Source of the DNA: an uncultured Bacteroidota bacterium
Lineage (GTDB): Bacteria > Bacteroidota > Bacteroidia > Chitinophagales > LD1
DNA: 57,017 bases
Assembly (NCBI GenBank): GCA_937894725.1
Contig: CALAYL010000050.1
Span: forward strand, 1-57,017
Direction of reading: 5' to 3'
Numbering within the stretch: the stretch's first letter is position 1; the number at the start of each line of letters is the position of its first letter. The notes under the pieces are model-generated. The model had not been told where the DNA came from and ran no database searches. It saw nothing but the letters and a program-made list of their open reading frames with translations. This document shows, one piece after another, positions 35,372 through 43,566 of the stretch. The translations under genes and the position numbers were made by a program.

Positions 35372-36401
35372 TGATTTTTTTACTTTCATTTTTAAGTGAC
35401 TTGTCAATAGCAGCCAGTGTTCTAACTACCGCTATAGACATGTCAGCACCTTTTTCATCACATTGACCATTGTGCGTTTGTTCAATAAAGCTATCGAATT
35501 CCATTTTTAATGGCTCTGTGTAAACAATGTTTGGTATGATAATATCACCATCCTTTACTGAAAGTTGGAAAGACCCGAAATCAGATATGTTCTTATTATA
35601 ATCATCGCCTGTTTTAATGATTTTAATCCGCTCCGTATTACTCACATCGTCAAATATCAACATCTGCTTCTCGCCTATGACCTCTACCACTCGCTGTTTC
35701 ATTGGATTTATCCAAGACACCTGGATGTTAATGATCATCTCATTGGCATATCCAAGTTGAAAAAATACCACATCCGCAATGTTCTCATGGATAATGCACC
35801 TAGATGTTCCAGACACCCAAGCTGGCTGTCCAAACCAATAAATTAGCATAGACAAATCATGTGGGGCTAGGTCATACAAAACATTTACATCGCTTCTGTA
35901 TGGCCCCAAACCAGTACGCTTAAAAGTACAATAATAGATCTTCCCAAAGCTTTTATCGTTTATCGTTTGCTTTACAAACTCCACGGCTTTGTTGTGAAGA
36001 AAGGTGAATCCTTCTTTTAAAATCAACCTTTCTTTCTTAGCTAATTCAAAGAGAGCAATAACGTCTTCTTCATTTGTGGAAATAATTTTTTCACATAACA
36101 CATGCTTGCCTGCATTTAAACATTGCTTGATGATTGAAACATGCGTAGATACGGGTGTGGCAATCACTACTATGTCGATATCACTCGTTGCCAGAACTGA
36201 TTCCACACTATTTGCTATAACAAGATTAGGATATAATTCTTTGGCAAATTCGCACGCCTTTAAATCACTGTCGATGATTGCTTTTAAACTGCATTGCTTT
36301 GCAACAGCTATGACTCTCGATAGGTTTTTTCCCCAATAACCAAACCCAACTAAAACAACACCTAAGTGAGCCCTTTGTTTTGCATTTATTGTGAAATCCA
36401 T
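35364..36401 (-). CDS. Gfo/Idh/MocA-family sugar dehydrogenase
   Basis: This 345-aa oxidoreductase is homologous to that at 16640: GFGYWGKN glycine motif at residues 19-26 and the same SDVNVLYDLAPHDLS substrate-side segment. The usual EKP motif reads EKI here (LCEKIISTNEED), with the catalytic Lys kept and the Pro replaced. It probably oxidises a nucleotide sugar ahead of transamination by the WecE-like enzyme encoded divergently at 36766. Its last eight bases overlap the start of the glycosyltransferase, so expression of the pair is linked. Confidence 0.86.
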   Translation of the reverse strand: MDFTINAKQRAHLGVVLVGFGYWGKNLSRVIAVAKQCSLKAIIDSDLKACEFAKELYPNLVIANSVESVLATSDIDIVVIATPVSTHVSIIKQCLNAGKHVLCEKIISTNEEDVIALFELAKKERLILKEGFTFLHNKAVEFVKQTINDKSFGKIYYCTFKRTGLGPYRSDVNVLYDLAPHDLSMLIYWFGQPAWVSGTSRCIIHENIADVVFFQLGYANEMIINIQVSWINPMKQRVVEVIGEKQMLIFDDVSNTERIKIIKTGDDYNKNISDFGSFQLSVKDGDIIIPNIVYTEPLKMEFDSFIEQTHNGQCDEKGADMSIAVVRTLAAIDKSLKNESKKINV

Positions 36402-36765
36402 TTCTATGTTTTAATGACAAGCCTAGCTTTGATTGGCTAAATACTCAAGTGCAGAATTAAAAATTAAACTTGGTTTATCAAACTCTTCCCCCATCCTTAT
36501 TTTATATTCACACACTATGACATCCTGAAAATTATCAATTCATACCCAAAATATACAGCTGCAATTTCGCTATTTCGGCTTGAGTCATCTCAACACATAA
36601 CCTACTCAAAAATAAACTTGCAATTCAATTTCTTACATCTTTGTTATCTATATTTGATGACTACCTAAAACTAAAAATTCAACTTGAAAAGAATTTATTA
36701 TTTTGGGCTGAATACAGCACTATATTTTGCTGATTGATGTTAACTACAAGAGTATATTTTAAAAA
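36402..36765. other. Divergent intergenic region with one weak promoter-like element
   Basis: This is a 364-base AT-rich gap between the dehydrogenase (minus) and aminotransferase (plus). On the plus strand TATATTTG (36649-36656) matches the -7 consensus, but no TTG lies 17-23 bases upstream, and it would leave a leader of about 100 bases. On the minus strand TATTTTTG (36614-36607) is about 200 bases from the dehydrogenase start. No ATG frame longer than about 10 codons and no clear hairpin was seen. Confidence 0.4.
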
Positions 36766-37902
36766 ATGACTTCGCTAAAGTACAAGTTTTACGAGCCTTT
36801 GATTATCAAAAAACAAGAGGCATATATCCAGGAATTATTCCAGGATGGGACAAATTTTAGTTCCCGAACTTACTTGGAAAAATGTAGAATATTTATGGAA
36901 GCGAAATACCATCAAAAGGTATTGCTAACAAATACCTGCACCGCTGCTCTTGAAATAATCTGCTTGGCAGAAAATATTAGTCACAATGACGAGGTCATCA
37001 TGCCGTCATATACCTATGTTTCTACTGCTAATGCCTTTGTGCGACATGGTGCTACGCCTGTATTTGTAGATATCTGCCCCAATGACTTAAATATAGATTC
37101 AACACTTATTGAAGCCGCCATTACACCCCGCACCAAAGCCTTGGTGGTAGTGCATTATGCAGGTGTAGCCTGCAATATGGATGCTATTAAAGCCATTTGC
37201 CTTAAACATAAAATTTTGTTGATTGAAGATGCCGCTCATGCTTTTGGTGCTTGCTACAACGATACCTTGTTAGGCACATTAGGCGACTATGGTGTCATTA
37301 GCTTTGACCATACTAAAAACATACACTGCGGTCAAGGTGGCATGCTCCTTATCAACGATAAATCAAAAGTTATCAATGCAGAGTTAGCCTATGAAAACGG
37401 CACCAATAAGGCTGCTTTTATGAATAAAAAAGTGCCTTATTTTGAATGGGTTTCGTATGGTTCAAAATATTTTCTTTCTGACTTAAATGCTGCCTTTTTA
37501 TTAGCACAATTAGATGCAGAAAGCGAGATTTTTTCTAAGCGTTTACAATTGTGGCAATACTATCAAAGTAGATTGGCCGAACTCGACTTGGCTCAACTCA
37601 CCTTAGCTACAATCCCTGCCTATGCAAATCATAATGGTTGCTTGTATCACATTCGATTAAAAGATATGGCTACTAGAGATCGACTTCAGCATTTTTTGTT
37701 AGAAAAGGGTATTGAAACTAGTTTTCATTTCATTCCCTTACATAGTTCTTCATTTGGACAAAAAGTGGGGCGCTTTCATGGCAAAGATTCGCACACCACT
37801 GATTCGAGCAGTCGAATCCTCAGACTACCATTACACAATAATTTAGAAGTAACCGATTTAGATTTTATTATAAATGCGTTAAAAAGCTTTCCGTTTGAAT
37901 AG
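36766..37902 (+). CDS. wecE: dTDP-4-amino-4,6-dideoxygalactose transaminase-like PLP enzyme
   Basis: This 378-aa sugar aminotransferase of the DegT/DnrJ/EryC1/StrS family is close in layout to WecE (RffA), which makes dTDP-4-amino-4,6-dideoxygalactose from the 4-keto sugar. The PLP Lys is K184 in FDHTKNIHCGQGG, with D155 in IEDAAHAFG binding the pyridine ring. WecE-type stretches YENGTNKAAF, SYGSKYFLSDLNAAFLLAQL and SFHFIPLHSS are present. No dTDP-glucose synthase or dehydratase gene is in the window, so the 4-keto sugar must come from elsewhere. It is convergent with the PhyH operon (11-base gap). The exact sugar is uncertain; the family is certain. Confidence 0.85.
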   Translation: MTSLKYKFYEPLIIKKQEAYIQELFQDGTNFSSRTYLEKCRIFMEAKYHQKVLLTNTCTAALEIICLAENISHNDEVIMPSYTYVSTANAFVRHGATPVFVDICPNDLNIDSTLIEAAITPRTKALVVVHYAGVACNMDAIKAICLKHKILLIEDAAHAFGACYNDTLLGTLGDYGVISFDHTKNIHCGQGGMLLINDKSKVINAELAYENGTNKAAFMNKKVPYFEWVSYGSKYFLSDLNAAFLLAQLDAESEIFSKRLQLWQYYQSRLAELDLAQLTLATIPAYANHNGCLYHIRLKDMATRDRLQHFLLEKGIETSFHFIPLHSSSFGQKVGRFHGKDSHTTDSSSRILRLPLHNNLEVTDLDFIINALKSFPFE

Positions 37903-37913
37903 CGCAATCTCGC

Positions 37914-38804
37914 TCAAATTCCGAAGCGTTGCAAAATAGTTTGCAGCCAATTGGTTGGCTTCGCCTCTTTCATATCATCTGCATCTATAGACTTTTCAAT
38001 ATTGTTTTCTTTAAACCCTATTGGAGCATATGGAATAGTCCCCAAACTCTTACCTAGCTTAGGTCTTTGCCCTATATCATTCATAAAGTCATCAAATCGC
38101 AACAAAAAATCATCATCCATTTCAAACACCTCTAGCTCATTTCGATCTGGTATTTTATAATGAAAATACATTTGTGCTCCAGCACTTTTCACCCCTGCGG
38201 TGATGGCTTTGCGCACGGCTTGAGTACGATTGGGTGATGAGTAATGAATCACACTTTGATTTAAAATTACAGCCATACCTGCATTTACTTCAATGGGTAT
38301 AAGTTGTGTCATTATTTCTTCATTTCCATGCCAATAAAAGGGCAAAGTAGGCGCCCGCAATGTTTTAATTTTATCGTAATGACTACCTGGCACTACATGT
38401 AGCGTACCGTTCTCTTTAGTTACATCGCAGAGTGGTACCCAACAGTTGAGCGCTACCTGCTTTTCTTCATCTACTATTGTCCAATCTTGGTGAGCAGCTA
38501 AAGCACTATTTTCACCAGGCACTTTAAATAGAAATGCACCTCCAAAAGGCATATAATCAACAAATAACCGCTCATAGGTATCGCTAAATGCGGCCACTAT
38601 CGCATCGCTCGACTTTTTTTTATATTCAAAATCACTAGAAAAACTCCCACTAAAAAATCCACCTTGATGTAAATGAGGATGCAGGCTATCAAATAGCTCA
38701 TTGAGTTCTCTTATTTTTTCTTCGCTCACAAAAGGCAACACGATATAGCCTTGCTCGTCAAATTGTGCTTGATGCGCTGGGTCTTTAAATATCTTCTTTG
38801 CCAT
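37914..38804 (-). CDS. PhyH-family dioxygenase with amphipathic C-terminal tail
   Basis: This 296-aa PhyH oxygenase has H105-x-D107 (AHQDW), H187 (VIHYSS) and R198. The fold ends around residue 265. A linker then leads to a short tail ending NWLQTILQRFGI, amphipathic in pattern and shared in type with its operon neighbours. It is the last gene of the minus-strand operon 43467 to 37914, six bases after 38810. The tail suggests docking to membrane or to a common partner (inference). Substrate probably the same glycan or lipid-linked intermediate. Confidence 0.85.
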   Translation of the reverse strand: MAKKIFKDPAHQAQFDEQGYIVLPFVSEEKIRELNELFDSLHPHLHQGGFFSGSFSSDFEYKKKSSDAIVAAFSDTYERLFVDYMPFGGAFLFKVPGENSALAAHQDWTIVDEEKQVALNCWVPLCDVTKENGTLHVVPGSHYDKIKTLRAPTLPFYWHGNEEIMTQLIPIEVNAGMAVILNQSVIHYSSPNRTQAVRKAITAGVKSAGAQMYFHYKIPDRNELEVFEMDDDFLLRFDDFMNDIGQRPKLGKSLGTIPYAPIGFKENNIEKSIDADDMKEAKPTNWLQTILQRFGI

Positions 38805-38809
38805 TCCGC

Positions 38810-39775
38810 TTAGTTAAACCAATTTTTTATTTTATCAAGAAATGAAACTGAAGTAGCTGTATTTGTTTTATCCTCCGCTGCTTCCACTTTTTGATGTGCC
38901 GCTTTCGCTATGATTTCTCTTGCCTTCGTTCTTTCAAAATGCGTATCTAAAAATGTTTTGTCTATCTGCGGGAAAGTATAATCTACGAAACCCAAAGACT
39001 GCCCCACTGTAGGTCTTGCTCGGATATTTTCACCAAACTGTTCGAAGTTTGTCATAAAATCATCTGCCTGTGCAAAGACCTCAATTTTATTTTCCATTTT
39101 TTCTTTATCCCAAAAGTAGGTACGGTACTCCGTGCTTTGGTGTGTGAAATAAATATTGGTCACTATCCGAATATTATCTGAAAAATTAGGCGGTGAATAA
39201 TGAATAATGCTTTGATCAAAAATCACTGCTTGCCCTGCTTTTACTACTACGGGCTGTAGATAGTCGATGATATCATCCATCACTGGAGCAAAAAACTCGG
39301 GAATGCTACTACCACGATAAGTAGGCATGATACGATGGCTTTTCGGCAATACAAAAATAGCCCCATTTTGTATGGTCAAATCTACCAACGGCACCCATAT
39401 ATTGATGCCTGTGTATTTGCTTTCATCTACCAAACTCATGTCTTGATGCACGCACATACCGCTGTCTGGTCCAGGACTTTTTACTATAAATGAGCCACAA
39501 ACCACTTTTATATCTTGGCAATAGGCATCTATACTTCGACTCGCTATTTGTCGTATTTTGCTATCGGCTTCATGGCGGTAGTTTTTATCTTTTGAAAAAG
39601 TGCTAGGAAAAAATCCTGCTTCGTCTTTTGGGTGTAGTGCATGATAAAGGGCGGTGAGTTCGGCTATTTCTGCTTCGTCATAAAACGGCAAAATCACAAA
39701 ACCGTTTTCTTCAAAACTTTGTTGATGTGCTTCGTTTCGAAACACACGCAACATCTTATCTGGAAATTGAAACAT
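38810..39775 (-). CDS. PhyH-family dioxygenase with amphipathic C-terminal tail
   Basis: This PhyH oxygenase of up to 321 aa has H110-x-D112 (VHQDM), H192 (IIHYS) and R203. The start at 39775 (MFQFPDK) is the longest; ATG 39754 (MLRVFRNEAHQ) aligns better with the neighbour at 38804 and may be the true start. After the fold a charged Thr/Ala-rich linker leads to SFLDKIKNWFN, the clearest of the short amphipathic tails. It is separated from the tandem PhyH gene by 19 bases and from the next by five. Confidence 0.85.
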   Translation of the reverse strand: MFQFPDKMLRVFRNEAHQQSFEENGFVILPFYDEAEIAELTALYHALHPKDEAGFFPSTFSKDKNYRHEADSKIRQIASRSIDAYCQDIKVVCGSFIVKSPGPDSGMCVHQDMSLVDESKYTGINIWVPLVDLTIQNGAIFVLPKSHRIMPTYRGSSIPEFFAPVMDDIIDYLQPVVVKAGQAVIFDQSIIHYSPPNFSDNIRIVTNIYFTHQSTEYRTYFWDKEKMENKIEVFAQADDFMTNFEQFGENIRARPTVGQSLGFVDYTFPQIDKTFLDTHFERTKAREIIAKAAHQKVEAAEDKTNTATSVSFLDKIKNWFN

Positions 39776-39794
39776 AGCTCAAATTTAAAGTTTA

Positions 39795-41747
39795 TTAGCC
39801 CGTTACTTTTTTCTTTATTTCTCGCAAAATATTGAGGGGAGTATATTTTTGCAAAAACGATCTATCATCTACCCACACCCAAGGCTGATCCTGTGCTGCT
39901 GGCGTTTCAACTACTGGAGTTGGTGCCTCTTGTGTTTCGGATACAACCTGTGTGACAGGCTCATTGATATAACCAAAAAGTTGGGCAAGTTTATCAGTCA
40001 TTGGCACATTATATTCGTTGCCTGCATCTTTGATGATAGCGATCAACTCATCTGCATTATAATCGGTAAACGAATAGGGAACTTCTATTGGTTCGCCATA
40101 ACCTTCTATGAGTTCCTTTTTGTCATACATTTTAGAGAGGGTGGCATTTTCATATTTCAAATAAAAATCCTCATCTACTTTGTATTGCAACATTGTTTTA
40201 AACGTATCGTCTGGCTTCATATAGTAATGTACCAACTGTGCATCTTTTTGTGTAATACCCACACCAGCTGCCAGTCTAATCTCATCGGTAGTATTGGGAG
40301 GTGAGGCATGGAAAGTGCGATTGTCAAAAAACAGCACTTCGCCCGCTTTTACATCCAACGTATGTAGATACGGAAATATGCTAAACATATGGTTGCTCAA
40401 AGGTACTGGCGTTTGAGGCGATGGGGATGGCCGTTTGTTATTCATAAACTTATGACTACCGCGTATCACACCCATACCGCCATTGTCGATATTGGTATCT
40501 ACGAGTGCTATCCAGCTCGTAAGTGAGCAGTAGCCTTCTTCTTCTTTATCTACAAAACTCCAATCTTGATGTGCCGGCACTACCCCTATGGGGTTGGGAT
40601 CCTTAATCACGTAGCTCGCTACAAATGGCTTAAAATCCTTGAGATGTTGTTCAAGTTTCGGTAATGCAATACCCCATATCTTTTCTCTAATTTTTCTACA
40701 CAAATTTTTGTCTTCATTGTCCATGCTCACATGAAAACCAAATCCATTGGCATCTTTGATGGGCAATGTTTTGTAGTAAGCTTGCAACTCTGCTACTTCA
40801 TTTTGATCTAACAAAGGAATTGTCAAATAGCCCTCCTTTTCAAAAAAGGCTTGATGCTTTTCATCTTTAAAAATGGGGATCATTTTATACATACTACTCG
40901 ATTTATATAGTGAGAAATTATTTTTTGAAAGGTGATATTCTTCAGGGGTAATCTGTGCTTGGTTTAGTTCAAATGTTTCCAGCAATTTGCCTTTGCTAGG
41001 TGCTTGCCCTATTTGAGTATTGTAATGAGTAAAAAAATCTGCATCTACGGCATATTTTTCTACTTGATTATTTTCTATACCATGATAAAAACACAAGCTG
41101 GCATCTTGATGTACTAAGCCGAAAGTAGCGGCCACTCTATCGTTTGAGCTGCTATTGGGTGGAGATGCGTGTAGCAGTGCATGTGAAAAAATAAAGGCTT
41201 CTCCTGCTTTCATAGGTAGCGTTATCAAATCTTTCTTCATCTCTTCTGTCAACCCGCCAAAAGCATTGGGTAAAGTAGGAGAACGTAGTGCTAGAGAAAA
41301 ACGATGACTACCCGGAATTACTTGTATAGCGCCATTTTGCTCATTAGTCTCTTGCAGTGCTATCCATATTGTGATAGACTGGTATTGGCTTTCATCTACT
41401 ATCGTCCAATCTTGATGTATGGGCATATGCGAAAGGGTCTGCGCTTTTTTGGTCAAAAAACAAGCACCCAACGATTGATAGTTTCTAAATTTCTCCGACA
41501 CTACATGGTCTAAAATTTGCTCGAGTGGCTTGTTGACTTGATTGCGCTTTTGCTCATCCGTTTCAAAACTACTGGAATAGAAATCGGCATTGGGCGAAAC
41601 TCCTGATTGAGCATAATGAGTTCTTACTTTTTCGAGAGTATCAACCTCTAAAAATGGGATAACAACATAGCCATCCACATCTAATTTTTTTTGAAGTAGC
41701 GTGTCTTGAAACACTGCTTTCGAAAGGGGTTGATACCGATTATGCAT
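39795..41747 (-). CDS. Tandem PhyH-PhyH dioxygenase fusion with Pro-rich linker and tail
   Basis: This 650-aa protein has two intact PhyH domains. Domain 1 has H111-x-D113, H193 and R204; domain 2 has H393-x-D395, H480 and R491. The second domain begins near residue 288 (MIPIFKDEKHQAFF), like the start of a free-standing gene. After domain 2 comes a Pro/Thr/Glu-rich linker of about 30 residues and a basic amphipathic end (LNILREIKKKVTG). It overlaps the Wzm permease gene by eight bases, so oxidation and export genes are translationally coupled. This is the largest oxygenase of the locus. Confidence 0.86.
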   Translation of the reverse strand: MHNRYQPLSKAVFQDTLLQKKLDVDGYVVIPFLEVDTLEKVRTHYAQSGVSPNADFYSSSFETDEQKRNQVNKPLEQILDHVVSEKFRNYQSLGACFLTKKAQTLSHMPIHQDWTIVDESQYQSITIWIALQETNEQNGAIQVIPGSHRFSLALRSPTLPNAFGGLTEEMKKDLITLPMKAGEAFIFSHALLHASPPNSSSNDRVAATFGLVHQDASLCFYHGIENNQVEKYAVDADFFTHYNTQIGQAPSKGKLLETFELNQAQITPEEYHLSKNNFSLYKSSSMYKMIPIFKDEKHQAFFEKEGYLTIPLLDQNEVAELQAYYKTLPIKDANGFGFHVSMDNEDKNLCRKIREKIWGIALPKLEQHLKDFKPFVASYVIKDPNPIGVVPAHQDWSFVDKEEEGYCSLTSWIALVDTNIDNGGMGVIRGSHKFMNNKRPSPSPQTPVPLSNHMFSIFPYLHTLDVKAGEVLFFDNRTFHASPPNTTDEIRLAAGVGITQKDAQLVHYYMKPDDTFKTMLQYKVDEDFYLKYENATLSKMYDKKELIEGYGEPIEVPYSFTDYNADELIAIIKDAGNEYNVPMTDKLAQLFGYINEPVTQVVSETQEAPTPVVETPAAQDQPWVWVDDRSFLQKYTPLNILREIKKKVTG

Positions 41748-42555
41748 AATCTACCATGTCGTCTTCTGATTGAATAAAATACCATATACCCACTAAAAGG
41801 AAGAATACAAAAAACAGCATAGACCACCAATATGCTAATTCAGGAAATGGCTCACCGAGTAAGGCGTATCGATAACCCTTGATGATACCTGCCAGGGGAT
41901 TTATATAAACAAAAAAATTGTATTGCTCAGGGATAATAGTGGTCGGAAAAAACACTGGGGTAAGCCAGATGCCGATGCCAATGATGGTTGGCAAAAGTTG
42001 ATTGACATCGCGAAAGCGAATAGTAACGGCATTCGCCCATACCGCTATGGCGAGCCCAGCGGCTACATTCAGCACCACAAAAAGTGGCAAACTCAATATG
42101 TTTAACCCAGGATTGACTTGCTCCCATATCATAAATAAAAAAAAGATGACGAGTGACACCCCAAATTCAACGCCTACAATGATAACCTTGGATAAAGGCA
42201 AAATTAGCTTAGGAAAAAACATCTTTCGGATGAGCTGTTGTTTTTGCACCACAGCCGAAGCTGCAAGGGTGGCTATTTGCGAAAACACATTCCACGATAT
42301 CATGCCTGCAAAAGCAAAAAGGTAGTAGGGCGATTGTGTTTCAACCTTCAAAAAGTAATTGAAAATAATAGTAAAAATAATGAGGGTAACTAATGGCCTA
42401 ACGATCGCCCACACTATTCCCAAATAGGTTTGCGCATACATCGTTTTAATCTCTTGCAAGGCAAATATCCAAATCAAACTGCGATGTTTATTAATCAGTT
42501 TCCAGTATTGAGCCAATGTAAATGGCTCTGCCGTGATGATGGTGACCTCTTTCAT
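41740..42555 (-). CDS. wzm: Polysaccharide ABC exporter permease (Wzm type)
   Basis: This 271-aa ABC-2-type permease has six helices. Family-typical features are the amphipathic N-terminal segment with INKHRSLIWIFALQEIKTMYAQTYLG-like ordering (residues about 22-46), then the first helix, FRDVNQLLPTIIGIGIWLTPVFF in the centre and YINPLAGIIKGYRYALLG before the last helix. It should pair with the Wzt ATPase at 28856 to export a lipid-linked glycan. Placement inside a PhyH operon (42556 immediately upstream, 41747 overlapping downstream) ties export to oxidation. No second permease or ATPase is in the window. Confidence 0.88.
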   Translation of the reverse strand: MKEVTIITAEPFTLAQYWKLINKHRSLIWIFALQEIKTMYAQTYLGIVWAIVRPLVTLIIFTIIFNYFLKVETQSPYYLFAFAGMISWNVFSQIATLAASAVVQKQQLIRKMFFPKLILPLSKVIIVGVEFGVSLVIFFLFMIWEQVNPGLNILSLPLFVVLNVAAGLAIAVWANAVTIRFRDVNQLLPTIIGIGIWLTPVFFPTTIIPEQYNFFVYINPLAGIIKGYRYALLGEPFPELAYWWSMLFFVFFLLVGIWYFIQSEDDMVDYA

Positions 42556-43467
42556 TTACCTGGATGCAAAAAGTGCTTTTACTTTAGATAAAATTCCTTG
42601 GGGTTCATCAATTCGCGGGCCGAAAATATTTTTTGCAAATTCATCAGCACTCATCTTGAAGGGCGTAAAATCGAAGGTGCGCAGCACTTTCTGATTTTCG
42701 GGCTTTTTCCAAGGATTGAATTGCATATAAAATTCAGTGTCCACCTCTAGCACTTGTACTTTTGTGGATGAGACCGATTGATCCATGTGGTAATGAATAG
42801 ACTTTTCCTCTGCTGGAATTAAAATCAATTGAATCGCTAGGCGCAAGTCATTCGTTTTGTTTATAGCAGAATAATGAACAATGCTATCATCTAAAATTAT
42901 CGCCTCGCCAGCTTTTAAATTCATAGGTATGAGGTGTTTGTCTATGATGTCTTGCTTGAGGTCTTCTAGTTCCCATGGTATCATAGGACCTCTCACTTCG
43001 CCATATCGCTTTTGCGAGCCTGGCACTACCTGTAGCGTGCCGTTTGCTTCGTTGCTATCTACTAGTGGACACCAGATAGAAACAGAGGTGCATTTGCGCT
43101 CATCTACAAACGCCCAATTTTGATGCAATGGCACTTCACCTGCATCTGTGTTTTTACGAATGTAATTTGCAATAACGGGTCGGTAATCTGCAAGCCATTT
43201 TTTGACATGTGGTGCAAAATAAGCCGTGATTTTATCGTACACGGCCTGCTTAAATTCTATGTTTTTGTCTATAAATGTAAAATCATAGGTAATGTGTTTG
43301 TCCATACCCATGTCATCGGCCGTGATGTTTCCTCCGCTAGTAGGTAGTAAATCAAAAAAGCCCTTTTTTAGCGCAACCACCTCATCTTCATCCAAAAAAG
43401 GAATTTTAACATAGCCATTTTTCTGAAATTCTTTTTCTAATAAGGCATCATTCAATACTCTTCTCAT
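42556..43467 (-). CDS. PhyH-family protein with altered iron ligand (HxN), possible pseudoenzyme
   Basis: This 303-aa PhyH-fold protein is first in the operon 43467 to 37914. The HxD motif reads HQNW (H115, N117), the Asp ligand being replaced by Asn through codon AAT at 43119-43117. The distal H198 (IVHYS) and R209 remain. The usual GSH after the NG turn is GSQ. Asn is rare at the ligand position, so activity may be lost or changed, as when halogenases replace this Asp with a small residue. After the fold it has the tail GILSKVKALFASR. The next gene (Wzm) starts directly before its stop. Length and fold are otherwise normal, so the change looks tolerated rather than decaying. Confidence 0.84.
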   Translation of the reverse strand: MRRVLNDALLEKEFQKNGYVKIPFLDEDEVVALKKGFFDLLPTSGGNITADDMGMDKHITYDFTFIDKNIEFKQAVYDKITAYFAPHVKKWLADYRPVIANYIRKNTDAGEVPLHQNWAFVDERKCTSVSIWCPLVDSNEANGTLQVVPGSQKRYGEVRGPMIPWELEDLKQDIIDKHLIPMNLKAGEAIILDDSIVHYSAINKTNDLRLAIQLILIPAEEKSIHYHMDQSVSSTKVQVLEVDTEFYMQFNPWKKPENQKVLRTFDFTPFKMSADEFAKNIFGPRIDEPQGILSKVKALFASR

Positions 43468-43500
43468 AGCTTCGTTTTAGTAGATAAAATCTGCACATTT

Positions 43501-43552
43501 CAAATGTAAAGAAAGAAAAGACATTATTTATATGTTTCTAGTCCTAATTTTG
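43501..43552. promoter_or_regulatory. Candidate divergent -7 promoter elements
   Basis: On the minus strand TACATTTG (43508-43501) lies about 33 bases upstream of the PhyH/wzm operon start at 43467. On the plus strand TAATTTTG (43545-43552) lies 14 bases upstream of the 43567 gene. Both match TAnnTTTG; neither has a TTG at the right -33 distance. Confidence 0.42.
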
Positions 43553-43566
43553 GCATTGATTTTGTA

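Noticed and set aside
39849..40304. 151-codon plus-strand frame
   Set aside because: It lies wholly inside the tandem PhyH gene on the other strand, which has two complete catalytic sites; the frame has no recognisable domain.
42002..42325. 107-codon plus-strand frame
   Set aside because: Antisense to the Wzm permease, whose helices and motifs are clear.
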